Notes: generated by a model not told the origin, from the sequence alone. A stretch of 64,000 nt of DNA from Flavobacteriaceae bacterium GSB9 (GCA_022749295.1 CP062007.1:1178001-1242000); one strand, 5' to 3'; positions 34,860 through 45,448 are shown, counted from the stretch's first letter. Made by a program: numbers and translations.

Positions 34860-35029
34860 AATTTTAAAAAAAAGCACAGCTAAAACCAGTATTTTTAGTA
34901 TTTTCACAATGTCTCCTGTAGAATTAATTAACAGACTAAGAGACATTTAAGTTTTAATTTAGGGATTTGAAATAAAAAGCTTAAGGTTTCGAAAGGACAG
35001 AGAAGAAAGAAAATTTCTTCTCTGTTTTT
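34860..35029 (+). ncRNA. Candidate small RNA or leader-peptide transcript
   Basis: Between two minus-strand genes there is a plus-strand intrinsic terminator (34998-35029) with no plus-strand gene before it. The sequence upstream contains a 13-codon ORF (ATG at 34909, MSPVELINRLRDI) and no longer frame. The 5' end is not known; the coordinate given is arbitrary. Confidence 0.28.
34998..35029 (+). terminator. Orphan intrinsic terminator on the plus strand
   Basis: Stem CAGAGAAGAAA / TTTCTTCTCTG (11 pairs), loop GAAAA, then five T on the plus strand. The minus strand has no T-tract after the stem, so it does not belong to the neighbouring minus-strand gene. Confidence 0.8.
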
Positions 35030-35043
35030 AGTGTAAAGGCCTA

Positions 35044-35991
35044 TTACAATTGAAAATTTGCAATGTTCTTTTGTGCTTCTTTAAATTCTAGAATGATATC
35101 ATCCACAATCTCCGATACGGGTTTTATATTATGAATTAACCCAGAAGCTTGCCCTATTTCTAGCTCACCCTCTTCTAAGTCGCCCTCAAACATTCCTTTT
35201 TTTGCCCGGGACCTGCCCAACAACTCCTTTAATTCTTCGATTGTCGGTGCAGTTTTGTAGAGCTCCTGAACATCTTGGTAAAATTTATTTTTCATCAACC
35301 TTACAGGAGCCAATTCCTTGAGCGTCAATTGGGTGTCACCCTCCTTAGCATCAACAATTGCTTGTTTAAAATTTATATGGGCTGAACTTTCTTCACTGGC
35401 TGCAAAGCGGCTTCCTATTTGTACGCCGTCGGCTCCTAAAACCATAGTTGCCAACATGGCCTTTCCGTTAGCAACACCACCAGCAGCTATGAGCGGAATC
35501 GTTATTTTTTCCTTTACTGTAGGTATTAATGTTAGTGTTGTTGTTTCATCCCTACCGTTATGGCCGCCCGCTTCAAACCCTTCTGCAACAATAGCATCAA
35601 CACCAGCTTCTTGCGCCTTAAGTGCAAACTTTAAACTACTAACCACATGTACAACTATAATACCTCTTTCCTGCAACCATGATGTCCAAGTTTTTGGATT
35701 TCCAGCCGATGTAAACACAATTTTAACGCCTTCTTCAACAATAATATCCATTATTTTTTCGATGTCCGGATACAACATAGGCACATTTACACCAAATGGT
35801 TTTTGGGTCGCCTTTTTACATTTCTGAATATGCTCCCTCAGCACTTCGGGATACATAGACCCCGCCCCAATGAGCCCTAATATTCCTGAATTGCTGGCTG
35901 CTGAGGCCAAGCGCCATCCACTATTCCAAACCATTCCGGCTTGAATAATGGGGTATTTTATGTTAAATAGTTCTGTGGTTTTATTTGGCAT
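35044..35991 (-). CDS. Nitronate monooxygenase / FabK-like flavoprotein
   Basis: 315 residues from the ATG at 35989-35991 (MPNKTTELF). FMN TIM barrel with the family's IIQAGMVWNS start, GLIGAGSMYP, GVNVPMLYPD, VFTSAGNP, VHVVSS, EAGGHNGRDE and ALLATMVLGADGVQIGSRF-like stretch. The group contains both nitronate monooxygenases and enoyl-ACP reductase II; the catalytic His in GGHNG is present. The ATG overlaps the DUF1835 stop by one base (TGATG). Likely co-transcribed with DUF1835 and mnmA. Confidence 0.9.
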   Translation of the reverse strand: MPNKTTELFNIKYPIIQAGMVWNSGWRLASAASNSGILGLIGAGSMYPEVLREHIQKCKKATQKPFGVNVPMLYPDIEKIMDIIVEEGVKIVFTSAGNPKTWTSWLQERGIIVVHVVSSLKFALKAQEAGVDAIVAEGFEAGGHNGRDETTTLTLIPTVKEKITIPLIAAGGVANGKAMLATMVLGADGVQIGSRFAASEESSAHINFKQAIVDAKEGDTQLTLKELAPVRLMKNKFYQDVQELYKTAPTIEELKELLGRSRAKKGMFEGDLEEGELEIGQASGLIHNIKPVSEIVDDIILEFKEAQKNIANFQL

Positions 35992-36797
35992 CAACTTGCT
36001 TTTTTTATTGAATAGTCTCGCTTTTCTTTTAATTGACCTTCAAAGTGTAAACGCCCCAATTGTACCAATACCTTAAGCCTCCAATCCAAAAAACCATCGT
36101 TAATTACATAATCGATATCGACCAATGTACAAACAACAACTCGCACGGATTTTTGATAATTTTCAGTACAATGCTGCAACAAAATGTTATCAAAATGCGA
36201 TGCTTCCAAAAACTGAATTTTACCATCATCATTAATTCCTCTCAAAACAGCTTTATTGGCAATTGCATGCTTCCAAAGTGCATTGGCTTTTTTAAAAGCT
36301 TGCTCATTAATTATTTTAAAACGTTTTAAAAGCAAAGGGACATCACTTGTTCTTACCAGTGCTAGAGAGGTTAAATCAAATAGATTGCCGATTGCCGATT
36401 TTAACTTAAAATCACAAAAATCAGCCATATAAATGTTAAACGAAGTTCCTTCTAAAGCATTTAATAATCTTGTGGTGTAGAGACCATCTAGAGCATTTCG
36501 AGCAGACCACACATAAATATCTGTAACGGAGTCATCTGCTTTTAGCTGTTCTATTTTGAGGCTATCTTCAACTACAAAACCTGTATAGTAATCTTTAAAA
36601 TAACTTCCATTGGTTCTTTGCAACCATTTTTCACGTTGCGATTGTCCGGTACTTGAATTCAATTGAAAAATGGGTCCTATACGTAAGTCGTCATTCAATC
36701 TTATAATATGACCTTGAACAATTTTTGGGTGATTACATTTTTCAAAAGTCGATTTGAAAAAATCTCCAAAAACAAGATGAACGACTTTTTTGGACAT
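35991..36797 (-). CDS. DUF1835 domain protein
   Basis: 268 residues. The N-terminal DUF1835 domain is recognised by VVHLVFGDFFKSTFE, HIIRLNDDLRIGPIF, KDDSVTDIYVWSARNALD-like segment and LYTTRLLNAL; the C-terminal part is the DUF3658-like half (WKHAIANKAVLRGI, LLQHCTENY, DGFLDWRLKVLVQLGRL). Function unknown. 24 bases after mnmA and overlapping the nitronate monooxygenase gene, so it belongs to that operon. Confidence 0.86.
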   Translation of the reverse strand: MSKKVVHLVFGDFFKSTFEKCNHPKIVQGHIIRLNDDLRIGPIFQLNSSTGQSQREKWLQRTNGSYFKDYYTGFVVEDSLKIEQLKADDSVTDIYVWSARNALDGLYTTRLLNALEGTSFNIYMADFCDFKLKSAIGNLFDLTSLALVRTSDVPLLLKRFKIINEQAFKKANALWKHAIANKAVLRGINDDGKIQFLEASHFDNILLQHCTENYQKSVRVVVCTLVDIDYVINDGFLDWRLKVLVQLGRLHFEGQLKEKRDYSIKKAS

Positions 36798-36821
36798 GAT
36801 AAAGGCTAAATTTTAGCCAAT

Positions 36822-38009
36822 TTACGAAATTACTCCAGAACCTATAAGTTCATCTCCAATATACCACGCAGCAAATTGACCTTCGGTTATTGCTGATTGG
36901 AAATTTTCAAACTCAACATACAGTCCACCATCCACTTTATACAAAGTTGCTCGTTCTAACGGTTGCCTGTAGCGTATTCTGGCATTGACCTGCATGGTTT
37001 CTCCTGTATTTAAAGATAAATCGTTTCGCACCCAATGGAGTTCTTCATCACTAATAAACAGCGCTTTTTTTAACAAACCAGGATGTTCCTTGCCTTGCCC
37101 GGTGTATATAACATTTTCCTCAACATCGGTATCTATTACAAATAAGGGTTCTACCGTTCCCCCAACTGCCAAACCTTTACGTTGCCCTTTGGTGAAGTAG
37201 TGGGCACCTTGGTGCTTGCCAACTATTTTTCCATCGTCAATTTTATATTGAAGTTTACGTGAAAGGTATTTCAGTTTATCTTCTTCCGAATCAAAATGAG
37301 GGGTACTCTTAGAAAAAATCTCCTGGTCCTCAGAAATTTCAACTATTACGCCTTCTTTCGGTTTTAGCTGTTGCTGAAGGAAGTCTGGCAATTTTACTTT
37401 TCCAATAAAACATAGTCCTTGTGAGTCTTTTTTCCCTGCAGTGACCAAGTCGAGATTTGATGCTATTTTACGGACTTCGGGTTTAGTGAGCTCGCCTATT
37501 GGAAACAAAGATTTTGAAAGCTGCTCTTGGGATAATTGGCACAGAAAGTAGGATTGATCTTTATTAGAATCAACACCCGACAGTAATTGATACACTTCTT
37601 TTCCGTCCTTTTCAATAGTCCCCTTTCTGCAATAATGCCCTGTAGCCACGTAATCGGCCCCCAACTCTAAAGCGATATTCATGAAAACATCGAACTTAAT
37701 TTCACGGTTGCAAAGCACATCGGGGTTTGGCGTTCTGCCTTTTTCATATTCATGAAACATATAATCGACAATGCGCTCCTTGTATTGCTCGCTTAAATCA
37801 ACTGTTTGAAAAGGTATACCTAATTTTTCGGCTACCAACATGGCATCATTACTATCGTCTAACCAAGGGCATTCATTCGATATAGTCACCGAATCATCAT
37901 GCCAGTTTTTCATAAAAAGCCCAATAACCTCATACCCTTGCTCCTTTAACAAGTAGGCAGCAACACTTGAATCAACACCACCAGAAAGACCAATTATTAC
38001 ACGTTTCAT
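36822..38009 (-). CDS. mnmA: tRNA 2-thiouridine(34) synthase MnmA
   Basis: 395 residues from the ATG at 38007-38009 ([11 protein letters not shown]), seven codons inside the longest frame. It transfers sulfur to U34 of tRNA-Glu, -Gln and -Lys. PP-loop SGGVDSS (9-15), catalytic Cys in [13 protein letters not shown], second Cys in QGLCFIGK, and the MnmA beta-barrel tail ([12 protein letters not shown]-like region [10 protein letters not shown]) are seen. A TATCTTTG box lies upstream at 38028-38035. Confidence 0.95.
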   Translation of the reverse strand: MKRVIIGLSGGVDSSVAAYLLKEQGYEVIGLFMKNWHDDSVTISNECPWLDDSNDAMLVAEKLGIPFQTVDLSEQYKERIVDYMFHEYEKGRTPNPDVLCNREIKFDVFMNIALELGADYVATGHYCRKGTIEKDGKEVYQLLSGVDSNKDQSYFLCQLSQEQLSKSLFPIGELTKPEVRKIASNLDLVTAGKKDSQGLCFIGKVKLPDFLQQQLKPKEGVIVEISEDQEIFSKSTPHFDSEEDKLKYLSRKLQYKIDDGKIVGKHQGAHYFTKGQRKGLAVGGTVEPLFVIDTDVEENVIYTGQGKEHPGLLKKALFISDEELHWVRNDLSLNTGETMQVNARIRYRQPLERATLYKVDGGLYVEFENFQSAITEGQFAAWYIGDELIGSGVIS

Positions 38010-38027
38010 GTTTAAAATTTTGATGTG

Positions 38028-38035
38028 CAAAGATA
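38028..38035 (-). promoter_or_regulatory. Putative -7 box of mnmA
   Basis: Minus-strand TATCTTTG, exact TAnnTTTG match, 18 bases before the mnmA ATG; supports the start at 38009. Confidence 0.45.
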
Positions 38036-38153
38036 CATATTAATAACATATTACAGAGACCCTTAAAAGTTTTCGCTTGAATATAAAAAACATATTTGTT
38101 TAACTTTAAGAAAATTTTATCAAACAAAATAATAATTATGTTTAATTTTTTTG

Positions 38154-38161
38154 TATTTTTG
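38154..38161 (+). promoter_or_regulatory. Putative -7 box of the fasciclin gene
   Basis: TATTTTTG, exact TAnnTTTG match, 24 bases before the ATG at 38186. No clear -33 element. Confidence 0.4.
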
Positions 38162-38185
38162 TTAAACAAATTAAAAACATCTACT

Positions 38186-39163
38186 ATGAACACATTAAAA
38201 TCACTTAAAAAATTAACAGTACTAGCGCTTGTAGCATTACTTTTTGTTTCCTGCGATAGTGATGATGACAATGCACCCCAAGGACCAACCTTAAATATTG
38301 TGCAAACAGCACAAGCCTCTCCTAACTTAAGCATTCTTGTAGAGGCCGTTGTACAGGCTGGTTTGGTTGACGCCTTATCTGCTTCTGGTGACAAAACAGT
38401 ATTAGCTCCAACAAATGAGGCATTTACCGACTTTTTGGCCGATAAGGGGTTTAGCTCGTTGTCAGAGGTTCCAAATGATGTTTTAACGCAGATTTTGTTA
38501 AACCATGTCATTGAAGGAAACATAGAATCAACTGCCCTTACTGGAAATACCGGATACACCAACACAATGGCCGATGGTCCTAATGGAACTAAATTGAGTC
38601 TATATTTTGATGGAACATCCGGAGTAATGTTCAACGGCTTGTCTTCAGTTGAAACACCAGATATAGAAGCCACTAACGGCATAGTACACGTCGTTAATCA
38701 AGTAATCGATTTACCTACTATCGCTACTTTTGCAACTTCAAATTCTGCTCTATCTACGCTGGTAGGAGCCTTAGCTTATGCAGACACAGGTTCGCCGACA
38801 GTGCCCTATATCGATACCGTATCTAATCCTAGCGCTGGTCCATTTACTGTATTCGCTCCAACTAATGATGCTTTTGTATCGGTATTGCCTGAATTAGGTG
38901 TAAACGCCTTAACAGAAGTTGAAACTTCTGCTGTCGACACCGTACTTCTATACCATATCGTTGATGCCAATGTTCAATCATCCCAATTAACAAGTGGCAC
39001 AGTTGTTACACTAGGCGGCAACATCACTGCCGATGCTAATGCCTTTACATTAACAGATGCCAATGGCAGAATAAGTAATATAGTAACCTCATTAGTCGAT
39101 ATTCAAGCCGTTAATGGCGTAGTTCATGTAATCGACAAAGTTATTTTGTTTCCTATTGAATAA
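38186..39163 (+). CDS. Fasciclin-domain surface lipoprotein
   Basis: 325 residues from the ATG at 38186 (MNTLKSLKKLTVLALVALL), chosen because it gives a lipoprotein signal ending at FVSC with an acidic SDSDDD-type stretch after the Cys, the flavobacterial surface-export signal. Two fasciclin (FAS1) domains follow, each with the T-VFAPTN-AF block (TVLAPTNEAF; TVFAPTNDAF) and a terminal NGVVHVID-like strand (NGIVHVVNQV; NGVVHVIDKV). FAS1 proteins mediate adhesion; here probably anchored to the outer membrane facing outward. Confidence 0.93.
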   Translation: MNTLKSLKKLTVLALVALLFVSCDSDDDNAPQGPTLNIVQTAQASPNLSILVEAVVQAGLVDALSASGDKTVLAPTNEAFTDFLADKGFSSLSEVPNDVLTQILLNHVIEGNIESTALTGNTGYTNTMADGPNGTKLSLYFDGTSGVMFNGLSSVETPDIEATNGIVHVVNQVIDLPTIATFATSNSALSTLVGALAYADTGSPTVPYIDTVSNPSAGPFTVFAPTNDAFVSVLPELGVNALTEVETSAVDTVLLYHIVDANVQSSQLTSGTVVTLGGNITADANAFTLTDANGRISNIVTSLVDIQAVNGVVHVIDKVILFPIE

Positions 39164-39227
39164 AAACACGTTTAGTTTGTTGATGTAGACAATATTATTC
39201 TCTCAAAGATTGTCTATGAAAAAGAGG

Positions 39228-39257
39228 ACTCCTTAATTTTTATTAAGGAGTTTTTTT
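39228..39257 (+). terminator. Intrinsic terminator of the fasciclin gene
   Basis: Stem ACTCCTTAAT / ATTAAGGAGT (10 pairs), 4-base T loop, then six T. It overlaps the stop codon of the convergent MORN gene. Confidence 0.85.
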
Positions 39258-39927
39258 AATAATTATCTTCTTTTACTAATTTCCCATTTTCATAAAACCT
39301 CCAAACACCAGACTTTTTATCTTTTTTATAGTTGCCTTCGGTAATGAGTTCACCGTTAGCGTTAAAAAACTTAGCTTCACCATGCAACTCACCGTTAGCG
39401 TAGACATAAGACTTGAGCATAACGTTATCCTCTGAAAACCACGTTGACGCACCATGGCGTTTACCATTACGATAATTTTGCTTTTCTGCAACTTGCCCGT
39501 TGGGATAATAAACAAAACGCTCTCCATCTAATTCGCCCTGGCTATTATAATACTCTAAAATTAAGAGTTTATCGTTGTTCTTTTGATAATATTTCCAAGT
39601 GCCGATATAAGTTTTACCTTCCATTTGCCCTTCACTGACCAGTTTTCCGGCTGATGTAAAAAACTTCACATCAGCCACATTGTGGTCTGGGTTAAACTGT
39701 TTGGTAGCCGATAGCACTGCTTTACTTTTATAATTTTTATAAAACTTGAAAAGTCCTACTTCCTTTCCGTGCAAAAACTGGCCTTCGTATCGCAATACAT
39801 CGGTATTATCGTAATTTTTCTTCCATTTACCATGACGCTTGCCATTTTTATCAAATTGATTATAGCTTTGGGCAAACAACATACAATTGCAAATTAAAAT
39901 GCAAAAGAACACATATACAGTTTTCAT
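39256..39927 (-). CDS. Exported MORN-repeat (YwqK-like) protein
   Basis: 223 residues, signal peptide ending at CMLFAQ. Repeated MORN_2 units of about 22 residues follow (FDKNGKRHGKWKK, YEGQFLHGKEVGLFKFY, EGQMEGKTYIGTWKYY, YNSQGELDGERFVYYPNGQ, NGKRHGASTWF, ANGELHGEAKFFNANG, GNYKKDKKSGVWRFYENGK). Such repeats occur in YwqK-type immunity proteins and in many cell-surface flavobacterial proteins. With no toxin partner nearby, I favour an envelope protein of unknown role. Confidence 0.87.
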   Translation of the reverse strand: MKTVYVFFCILICNCMLFAQSYNQFDKNGKRHGKWKKNYDNTDVLRYEGQFLHGKEVGLFKFYKNYKSKAVLSATKQFNPDHNVADVKFFTSAGKLVSEGQMEGKTYIGTWKYYQKNNDKLLILEYYNSQGELDGERFVYYPNGQVAEKQNYRNGKRHGASTWFSEDNVMLKSYVYANGELHGEAKFFNANGELITEGNYKKDKKSGVWRFYENGKLVKEDNY

Positions 39928-39978
39928 ATTTAATCTCCTGTTTTCTACTATTAACGCTAATTTTAAAATTTTCTTATT

Positions 39979-40012
39979 AAAAAAAAGCTGCCAAAATAAT
40001 AATCTTGGCAGC
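39979..40012 (-). terminator. Intrinsic terminator of the pyrG-yidC unit
   Basis: Minus-strand stem GCTGCCAA / TTGGCAGC (8 pairs), 10-base loop, followed by eight T. It lies about 25 bases after the yidC stop. Confidence 0.85.
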
Positions 40013-40036
40013 CTTTATATTCATTATAATCGTTGT

Positions 40037-41929
40037 TTATTTTCGTTTATTCTGCATTTGTTTCTGCTTTTCGGCCTGCTCCATCATTTCGGCCATTTTT
40101 TTCTGAAAACGACTCTGTTTTCTAGGTTTTTTCTTCTTTTCTTGAATTTGAGCATGTATTTTATCTTCATCAAGAATAAAATTCTTAATAACCAAAATAA
40201 TACCAATACTAATCAAGTTAGAAATAAAATAGTACAAACTTAAACCTGATGCATAGTTATTAAAGAAAAACAGCATCATTATAGGTGAAAAGTACATCAT
40301 ATACTTCATCATTTTGGCCATATCGGGCATGCCTTCCTGTTGTGGTTGCGTTTGCATGTTTTGACCCGTTGTTAAACGCATATAGAAGAAAATAGCTATA
40401 GATGCCAATATAGGGAACAAGCTTACGTGGTTACCATAAAATGGAATATTGAAAGGTAAATTGGCTATAACATCATACGATGATAAATCGTCTGCCCAAA
40501 GGAAACTCTTTTGCCTTAAATCGAACGCCGAAGGAAAAAATTGAAACAAGGCATAAAACACTGGCAACTGAATTAGAGCAGGCAAACATCCAGCCATTGG
40601 GCTAGCCCCTGCTTTAGTCTGTAAAGCCATGGTTTCTTGCTGCGCTTTCATTTTATTGTTTTTGTACTTCTCGCGAATCTCGTCTAGTTCTGGCTTTAAA
40701 ATTTTCATTTTTGCCTGAGACAAAAACTGCTTGTATTGCACAAAAGACAAACATATTTTCACTAAAATAGTCATAACCACAATGGCTATACCATAAGGCA
40801 TATAACTACCTAAGAAGGCAAATAGCGGCATAAAGATGTAACGATTTATCCAACCGAAAATACCCCATCCAAAAGGTACAATTTCATCTAAATTCCTATC
40901 ATAAGCATTTAAAACTTTAAAATCACTTGGCCCATAGTACCAATCCATACTTTGGCTAAGTTCACCTCCTTGAAGCTCTAAAGGCATTTTTGAAGTAAAC
41001 AACTTTGTATATACGGTATCTAAAGCTTCATCTTCAACCAAATTCTTAGCCGTTAAATTAACTTTGTTAAACGGTGTATCTGTTAATAACACAGAGGTAA
41101 AAAAGTGTTGTTTATAGCCAATCCAGGACACATCTTCAATCTCTTCCTCAGCATCTCTGGCACCGGTGTAATCATCTTTGCCGTTTTCGTAATCGTAGTG
41201 GATATCGGTATATCTATTTTCGTATGAAATACTTTTGGCATGGCGATACCCTTTTAATTTCCAATCTAAGTTAATGTCTTGCGAACTATTAATAACATCG
41301 CTCAAGCCTTGAGAGCGCACTGTGAAGCCCATCATGTAATCGCCGTCCTTTAATTCGTAACGGTATTCTAAAAACTTGGTTTCGGAAACTTTTAGTTTCA
41401 TAGAAACCACCGTTACATTGCCATTTTTACTCACCGATGGCACAAAAGGTAAGTCTTTGGTATTTAAAATTCGGCTGTCTGTTGTCCCAAAATTAATATT
41501 GAAATCTGCATTATTATCTTTTACAAGATAAATGGGCTCTTCATTAAAATCAACAAACTGCTTTAGTTTAACTTCAGAGAGGTAACCTCCTATATGACTG
41601 AACTTTAAAGCTAGTAAATCGCTTTCTACCACAGTTTCGCCTTCTGAAGATTGCATCGCCGAATAAGCAAATGCGCCTAATTTATTATTTAACTTAACTT
41701 TTTGAAGCGAGTCCAATCCTGAGCCTACAACAAAATCATCTGAAGTTGTAACTAAAGTTTCTTCCTGTTTCTTGGCTTTTTGTTCTGCCTCAACTTGTTC
41801 TTGCTTAGCTTTTTCTTGAGCCTCCAACTCTTCCGGAGTAGGTTGGTTTTGCCAAAGCATGTAGGCTAAAATTCCGAAAATTAGGATAAAACCAATTATC
41901 GAATTAATGTCTAACTTTTTTTCTTCCAT
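40037..41929 (-). CDS. yidC: Membrane protein insertase YidC
   Basis: 630 residues, the usual length in Bacteroidota. N-terminal helix (IIGFILIFGILAYMLWQ), a large periplasmic beta domain (about 60-350), then the conserved five-helix core (YGIAIVVMTILVKICLSFVQYKQF region, PVFYALFQFFPSAF, TTGQNMQ) and a Lys/Arg-rich tail that binds ribosomes. It inserts membrane proteins with or without Sec. It lies 77 bases after pyrG on the same strand; a palindromic repeat occupies the end of that gap, 11 bases before the ATG. Confidence 0.95.
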   Translation of the reverse strand: MEEKKLDINSIIGFILIFGILAYMLWQNQPTPEELEAQEKAKQEQVEAEQKAKKQEETLVTTSDDFVVGSGLDSLQKVKLNNKLGAFAYSAMQSSEGETVVESDLLALKFSHIGGYLSEVKLKQFVDFNEEPIYLVKDNNADFNINFGTTDSRILNTKDLPFVPSVSKNGNVTVVSMKLKVSETKFLEYRYELKDGDYMMGFTVRSQGLSDVINSSQDINLDWKLKGYRHAKSISYENRYTDIHYDYENGKDDYTGARDAEEEIEDVSWIGYKQHFFTSVLLTDTPFNKVNLTAKNLVEDEALDTVYTKLFTSKMPLELQGGELSQSMDWYYGPSDFKVLNAYDRNLDEIVPFGWGIFGWINRYIFMPLFAFLGSYMPYGIAIVVMTILVKICLSFVQYKQFLSQAKMKILKPELDEIREKYKNNKMKAQQETMALQTKAGASPMAGCLPALIQLPVFYALFQFFPSAFDLRQKSFLWADDLSSYDVIANLPFNIPFYGNHVSLFPILASIAIFFYMRLTTGQNMQTQPQQEGMPDMAKMMKYMMYFSPIMMLFFFNNYASGLSLYYFISNLISIGIILVIKNFILDEDKIHAQIQEKKKKPRKQSRFQKKMAEMMEQAEKQKQMQNKRK

Positions 41930-41940
41930 ATTTTAATTTC

Positions 41941-41972
41941 AGACCTGGTAAGTTTCAAAACTTACCAGGTCT
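41941..41972. repeat. REP-like palindrome before yidC
   Basis: Near-perfect inverted repeat AGACCTGGTAAGTTT - CA - AAACTTACCAGGTCT (15-base arms). A short T-run follows on the plus strand only, opposite to the direction of the flanking genes. In the pyrG-yidC message it would form a hairpin directly before the yidC start. From memory, palindromes of the type ACCTGxxAGGT occur as dispersed intergenic elements in flavobacteria; only one copy was seen here. Confidence 0.7.
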
Positions 41973-42006
41973 TTTTCTGTTTAAGTTAAATCAAAAAACT
42001 AACCAA

Positions 42007-43680
<1,674 letters not shown>

Positions 43681-43815
43681 TTAAAATAGTTAATGCGGAA
43701 TTGTTTTTTAGATATTTAAAGACGAGTTGTTAACAACGTTTCAAATACTTTTTGCCTACTTTTCAAACAAAACCTCAAACCTTATATTTCACTAACTACC
43801 AACAAATTAAATCAT

Positions 43816-43847
43816 AAAAAAAAAGCAAACTAAATAATTTAGCTTGC
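43816..43847 (-). terminator. Intrinsic terminator of tRNA-Tyr
   Basis: Minus-strand stem GCAAGCTAAA / TTTAGTTTGC (10 pairs with one G-U), 3-base loop, then a run of T. Starts six bases after the tRNA 3' end. Confidence 0.85.
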
Positions 43848-43852
43848 TTTTG

Positions 43853-43935
43853 TGGGGAGAGCAGGATTCGAACCTGCGAAGTTAAAAAACAACAGATTTA
43901 CAGTCTGTCCTCGTTGGCCGCTTGAGTATCTCCCC
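43853..43935 (-). tRNA. tRNA-Tyr (anticodon GTA)
   Basis: 83-base class II tRNA. The acceptor stem pairs GGGGAGA with TCTCCCC; T arm CAGGTTCGAATCCTG; anticodon GTA at 43899-43901 inside CTGTAAATC; a long variable arm of the bacterial tRNA-Tyr type. The discriminator is A and CCA is not encoded. It has its own promoter and terminator. Confidence 0.96.
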
Positions 43936-43946
43936 AAAACCGAGGG

Positions 43947-43976
43947 CAAATATATTATTGTTTATTTACTCTGCAA
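43947..43976 (-). promoter_or_regulatory. Promoter of tRNA-Tyr (Bacteroidota type)
   Basis: Minus-strand TTG (43974-43976), 19-base spacer, TATATTTG (43947-43954): a full match to TTG-N19-TAnnTTTG, 11 bases before the tRNA 5' end. Confidence 0.75.
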
Positions 43977-44049
43977 ACAAAAAAGATACTATTTTTATAA
44001 AATCTGTATAATCTCTATTGTGGTTTGATTTTTGTATTTTCAATTTTAA

Positions 44050-44829
44050 ATGAAACAACTTATTTATCTCACATTATTTTTAGTTACCGCTGCTTTTTCG
44101 CAAGAAAAAGTTGAAGCAACCCTTACAAACTCTAACGAACTTAAAGCAGATACTTTGGTTTCTGTTGATGATTTTGCAACCACCTATTACACCTCTAATA
44201 ATGTATTTTATAAAAAGTACGGGGCAAAAATTATTACTTATAACAATCTACAATTGGGCGACATCTTTTCGGCCAATGTTTTTAACCCACTTAAAATAAA
44301 CCTGTTTTATAAAGATTTTAATACCATTATTATACTAGACAATAGGCTGGCCGAAATATTTAAAATAGATTTTAACACGGTCTCTCCCTACAAAAACGTT
44401 TCCCAAGTATCTACAGGTTTCGATAATACCATCTGGATTTTTAATCAAGACCAACAAAAACTTGAACTTTTCGATTACAAAACGCAAACCACCCGTGCAC
44501 AAACCGCCCCAGTGGAAAGTATGGTTTTAGACTTAAAAAGCAATTACAATTATTGTTGGCTGCTCACAAAAAACCACCTTTTCGTTTTCAACTACTTTGG
44601 CGCCTTGGTAAGCAAAACTGAAAACTCTGGCTATACTTCAATTGAAATATTTAAAGAAGGCTGCTTATTGAAAAAAAACAACACACTCTATTATTTGAAA
44701 CACAACCTAAAAACTCCAACAGAAATAAAAATACCGAATTTAATGATACATGGGTTTTCAGTAACCAACGAAACCTTGTATATTTACGACAACAAAAACC
44801 TTCATAAATTGCAATTAAAAATCGATTAA
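44050..44829 (+). CDS. Exported protein of unknown function
   Basis: 259 residues with a signal peptide (MKQLIYLTLFLVTAAFSQ). The rest is made of short beta segments at regular distance (NVFNPLKINLFYKDFNTIIILDNRL, STGFDNTIWIFNQDQQKLELFDY, SNYNYCWLLTKNHLFVFNYFG in pieces), which looks like a small beta-propeller with six or so blades. No named family recognised. The deoxynucleoside kinase gene follows after four bases, so they form a pair. Confidence 0.75.
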   Translation: MKQLIYLTLFLVTAAFSQEKVEATLTNSNELKADTLVSVDDFATTYYTSNNVFYKKYGAKIITYNNLQLGDIFSANVFNPLKINLFYKDFNTIIILDNRLAEIFKIDFNTVSPYKNVSQVSTGFDNTIWIFNQDQQKLELFDYKTQTTRAQTAPVESMVLDLKSNYNYCWLLTKNHLFVFNYFGALVSKTENSGYTSIEIFKEGCLLKKNNTLYYLKHNLKTPTEIKIPNLMIHGFSVTNETLYIYDNKNLHKLQLKID

Positions 44830-44833
44830 AACC

Positions 44834-45448
44834 ATGCATATTGCTGTTGCCGGAAATATAGGCGCCGGAAAAACCACCCTAACCAAATTGCTTGCAAAAC
44901 ATTACAATTGGGAAGCCCAACTTGAGGATGTTGTGGACAACCCTTATTTGGATGACTTTTACAACCAAATGGCTCGCTGGAGCTTTAATTTGCAGGTTTA
45001 CTTTTTAAATAGCAGGTTTAGGCAAGTTTTGCAAATAAGACAAAGCGGAAAAGACATTATACAAGACCGTACCATTTATGAAGACGCCCATATTTTTGCG
45101 CCCAACTTACATGCTATGGGACTTATGACCAATAGAGATTTTGAAAACTATAAATCGCTTTTTGATTTAATGCAATCTTTGGTTCAAGGGCCCGATGTTT
45201 TAATTTATTTAAGAAGTTCTATTCCTAATTTGGTATCCCAGATCCACAAGCGTGGGCGTGATTACGAAAACTCAATTAGTATTGATTATTTAAGCCGTTT
45301 GAACGAACGGTACGAGGCTTGGATACATGGATATGATAAAGGCAAACTCCTAATCATTGATGTAGACAACCTAAACTTTGTTGACAATCCCGAAGACTTA
45401 GGAAGCGTAATCAACACCATTGATGCCGAAATCAATGGTTTATTTTAA
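44834..45448 (+). CDS. Deoxynucleoside kinase
   Basis: 204-residue salvage kinase of the dNK/dGK/dCK family. P-loop GNIGAGKTT (7-15), the ERS-type region RQSGKDIIQDRTIYEDAHIFA with the DR(T/S) motif that contacts the nucleoside phosphate, IYLRSSIPNLVSQIHKRGRDYE lid region. It phosphorylates deoxynucleosides to monophosphates; which base is used cannot be told. The stop shares TTAA with that of the convergent App1 gene. Confidence 0.93.
   Translation: MHIAVAGNIGAGKTTLTKLLAKHYNWEAQLEDVVDNPYLDDFYNQMARWSFNLQVYFLNSRFRQVLQIRQSGKDIIQDRTIYEDAHIFAPNLHAMGLMTNRDFENYKSLFDLMQSLVQGPDVLIYLRSSIPNLVSQIHKRGRDYENSISIDYLSRLNERYEAWIHGYDKGKLLIIDVDNLNFVDNPEDLGSVINTIDAEINGLF

Noticed and set aside
35318-35827. 169-residue plus-strand ORF
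   Set aside because: Antisense to the nitronate monooxygenase-like gene, whose motifs are clear.
37972-38682. 236-residue minus-strand ORF across mnmA start and the fasciclin gene
   Set aside because: Antisense shadow of a clear two-domain fasciclin lipoprotein; composition is Ser/Thr/Val-rich with no family motif.
39256-39927. Antitoxin label for the MORN (YwqK-like) protein
   Set aside because: No toxin gene adjoins it; the neighbours are a fasciclin gene and yidC, and the protein is exported.
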